64,000 bases of DNA from Pontederia crassipes (lineage: Eukaryota; Streptophyta; Magnoliopsida; Commelinales; Pontederiaceae). The notes beneath the pieces are model-generated. The model was not told the DNA's origin. It was given only the letters and a program-made list of their open reading frames with translations, and made no database searches. Positions 61,501 through 64,000 of this stretch are shown here, one piece after another. Within the stretch, counting starts at the first letter, position 1, and each line of letters starts with the position of its first letter. The stretch covers positions 61,161,146 through 61,225,145 of the forward strand of contig CM060193.1 in NCBI GenBank assembly GCA_030549335.1, in the 5' to 3' direction. Both the position numbers and the translations under genes were made by a program.

Positions 61501-62190
61501 ATATTGCACTTTGTTCCCTAATCATATAGGCAAATTTGGTTTGTGTCTATGATGTTAATAGAGTTTTTTAAATTACCAAAATTATCTTTTTTTCCATGCA
61601 AACTTATGTTGTCACATGAATATGTTGAACTAATTATGTTATTCCATAATGTTTTTGCACCACTGCCAAGATCAGGGCATTTGTGGATGATACACACAAT
61701 CATTATTGAAAAAAAGGAACCGACTTCTTTGTGCATCTCAACTTGCAACTCAATCTTTTTTATAACATGATTTTGAAAAAGAGATAGCACAAATCTCTTA
61801 AGATACTCATAAGTTCGACATAAATGCTTAGATACATTGAGTTCAGTTCAAAAATCATACATTTAGTTCAAAAGTCTATAAATATTAAAGTCATCCACTG
61901 ACTGTCTACTTGATAAGGAGATTATGCATGTGAAGGTGAGCCAAAACGGTCATGAAGCATTTATTAGGATCGTTCAGTTACCTGTAAAGAACATAAAGTT
62001 AATGAGAAAACTAAGTAATTACTATATTATTGAGATTTCTATGAGCAAAATGAGCATTGAGTGTCATATGTTAGCATGTTGCACTAACATTGACTCTGTA
62101 TTTATAAAGTTATTTTAGTTATTTTAAATCAAACTGAGGAATTACCAAGTTATTTACAAGCATAAATGAATATGAATTATGGAAAAATAC
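58563..62190. other. AT-rich spacer
   Basis: No gene was recognised. It contains the tandem duplication at 59251-59584. The open frames at 59791-60063, 61315-61509 and 61518-61790 have no recognisable motifs. The stretch 61200-61500 is less AT-rich but shows no family features. Confidence 0.5.
59251..59584. repeat. Tandem duplication, period 167 bp
   Basis: Both units begin TATTGCTTAATTTAGCAAAA (59251 and 59418) and continue through TAACAGATACTAATAAGGA to the CCCCCATTTGC...ATCATAGATC segment. Identity is above 90 percent by eye, with single-base indels in T runs, so the duplication is fairly recent. Confidence 0.9.
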
Positions 62191-62199
62191 TTTTTCCTT

Positions 62200-64000
62200 T
62201 AATAATGGGCGTGTTCTTTTACCATGTCCATTTTTTTTTCACAATGCTCACAGCTTCTCTTCTTAGACTCTTTGTGAGATATAGAATTTTCAATATTGGA
62301 TTTAATGCTTCTAACATTTCTTGGCCTACCTTTACATTTCACACGAACTGAATCACGTATGACGAATTGGAATTCATGTAAATTGAGAGAACTTGATTGA
62401 TTTGCAACAAATTCATCAACTTGCATGAATTTCACTTGTGCCCTCATATTTTTTTATAACATCATCAACCATTGAAGCATCAAATTGTAAATGTATTGCG
62501 AAAATCAATCCCATTTCTTCTACCTTTCATAGGTTACTTTGCCAACCTAATTTTTTAATTAGGATTGTGAAATCACTACAAAAAGATGACTTATCATAAA
62601 TTGCATGTGCATTTGAATATCTTGCAGTATGGATTAAACTCCTTTCTTGTGAAGAACACTCAAAATGTGAGAACATAACAATCTTTTTTGCTCCCTATCA
62701 TATTGTTTCCTTATTTGAAATCTTGCACAAGATAAATTGAATGTAAATATTTCTCAACATCTTTGTATATTTTGTGGGCATACATATTGATTGCTTGTGC
62801 ATATTCCTCTTGGAACTTACAAAAAATAGCACGCGTATAAATATTTTCACCATAAATTTTTAATTGGTGCTTCGAAATGTATGCAGGCGAGGAGTTCATA
62901 GTTAGATAATCTTCTTTCTCTTCAAGTCCATGTCTAGACAACCCTGTCATACTAGTGTACAAAATAAATGATATATTTGTGTTGACATATCCATAAAAAG
63001 TATTAATACTTTCCGTTAGGTGGTATGCATATATGCAGTAAAAATATATTTAAAATATGATGAGATCCATTTATCACGTTTATTGTACATGACCTCTAAT
63101 CAATATCCATTAAAGATATCAAACTTTTGTTTCAAAAAACTCTAATCATCTTCAAATTCATCTACATTATCAATCACAATATCTTGATAAAACCACTTAT
63201 TATAATTTTCTTTAAATTGTTTGTGCATAAAAATCTTCTAGGTGAGTCATTTCATTTCCAGCAATATATGATGTGCAAAATACATGTTTAGTGTGTAGAA
63301 ACGCTCTATGTATAACATTATCAATCACAATATCTTGATCTGTAATAATACATTTTGGATGCTTTTCATACATGCATTCAAACGACGTTTTTAAATAACG
63401 ATACAAATGTCTCTTCAATCTCATATGCGAAGCACAACCAAATAAGTACGATCTTCTATAATAGGAGCAAATGACATTTCTTAATTATTTATTCGATATG
63501 TTGTATTAAATATAACAACATCGTCAAATATCAAATAAATGTCTTTTGAACTTTTGTTAGCCCCAAAAACTAGAACAATGTCATCTCCATCCAATTTCCA
63601 CCTATTAAAGAAGCTTGTATCAGCACTTATCTTATTTTGAAAAATAGATATGATACTTAGTCATTCATTATTAAAATTGTCTTTTCTTCTCGCTCTCAAA
63701 TGATTAATACAAATCTTACGTTGTTATGAATGGTTCATTGAACATATCAAGTGCTCTGGCTATTCTTAATGGCCTCGTACTCAATTTACGTAGGTTCACT
63801 ACGGCTTTCTTGAAAGTTGCCCTAAATTCTTTTTGTGAGCGCAAGTACTTTATATTTGATGGAGTAGTTAAAGGATGGGTGTGTTCTTCTACAAATATTA
63901 TAATCACTCACTTTTTATTTTTTTTCAAAACCAACAATAAGTGGGCATGACAATCATTTTTAACTTCTCTTCTTTGTGTAAACACTTTTTCAATATTTTT
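62200..64000 (-). pseudogene. FAR1-related / MULE-type transposase-derived gene, broken, runs off the window
   Basis: Segments appear in family order on the minus strand. EEHTHPLTTPS and LRSQKEF (about 63890-63840) are the end of the FAR1 DNA-binding domain with its HxH. VVIFNTTYRINN (about 63525-63490) is the first Asp region of the MULE DDE domain, here NTTY in place of the usual DTTY. KHPKCIITDQDIVI with HVFC (63370-63280) holds the second Asp. KWISSYFKYIFTAYMHTT lies near 63060, then SKHQLKIYGENIYTRAIFCKFQEE (62880-62800), and a C-terminal KGRPRNVRSIKS with CEHC at 62340-62235. Stops and frameshifts separate them, and the first catalytic Asp is changed, so no active protein is expected. 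It may derive from a MULE or a FRS gene. Confidence 0.8.

Overview
This is a plant nuclear window: genes broken by spliceosomal introns, LTR and non-LTR retrotransposons, CACTA-type DNA transposons, and long AT-rich spacers with GA, CT and AT microsatellites. The strongly GC-biased exons of the ACC oxidase gene suggest a commelinid-type monocot, but that is only an inference. I see no bacterial, viral or organellar genes.

Layout. 0.4-8.8 kb is a decayed Ty3/gypsy element whose reverse transcriptase is split by a 972-bp solo LTR of another family. 11.7-12.9 kb (minus) is an intact 3-exon ACC oxidase gene. 15.4-17.1 kb is a complete non-autonomous CACTA transposon with a GGT target duplication. 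18-31 kb is gene-poor. It holds diverged direct and inverted copies of the same spacer blocks, a RING-H2 pseudogene and a broken fragment of the neighbouring NAD kinase gene. 31.4 kb carries a Tourist-like MITE. 34.7-40.0 kb (minus) is an intact 8-exon plastid-type NAD kinase (NADK2) coding for 1001 residues. 41.6-42.8 kb (minus) has three exons of a small protein I do not recognise. 42.9-48.1 kb is two truncated LINEs, the first with a SINE-like insertion. 48.2-55.4 kb (minus) is a 14-exon six-BRCT protein of the MEI1/TopBP1 family with one apparent U12-type AT-AC intron. 56.25-58.56 kb is a 2.3-kb solo LTR with a perfect ATTAT target duplication. From 62.2 kb to the window end is a broken FAR1/MULE-type gene on the minus strand.

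The three intact genes (ethylene synthesis, plastid NADP supply, meiosis/DNA repair) are unrelated in function and share no operon-like arrangement. All are on the minus strand. I found no previously undescribed system that I could defend. The most interesting signals are the AT-AC intron in MEI1, an in-frame 102-bp optional intron near its 3' end, CpG-containing palindrome arrays in three different transposons, and the order of nested insertions and local duplications. Exon borders were placed by hand from splice sites, reading phase and remembered family sequences; no alignment program or database was used.
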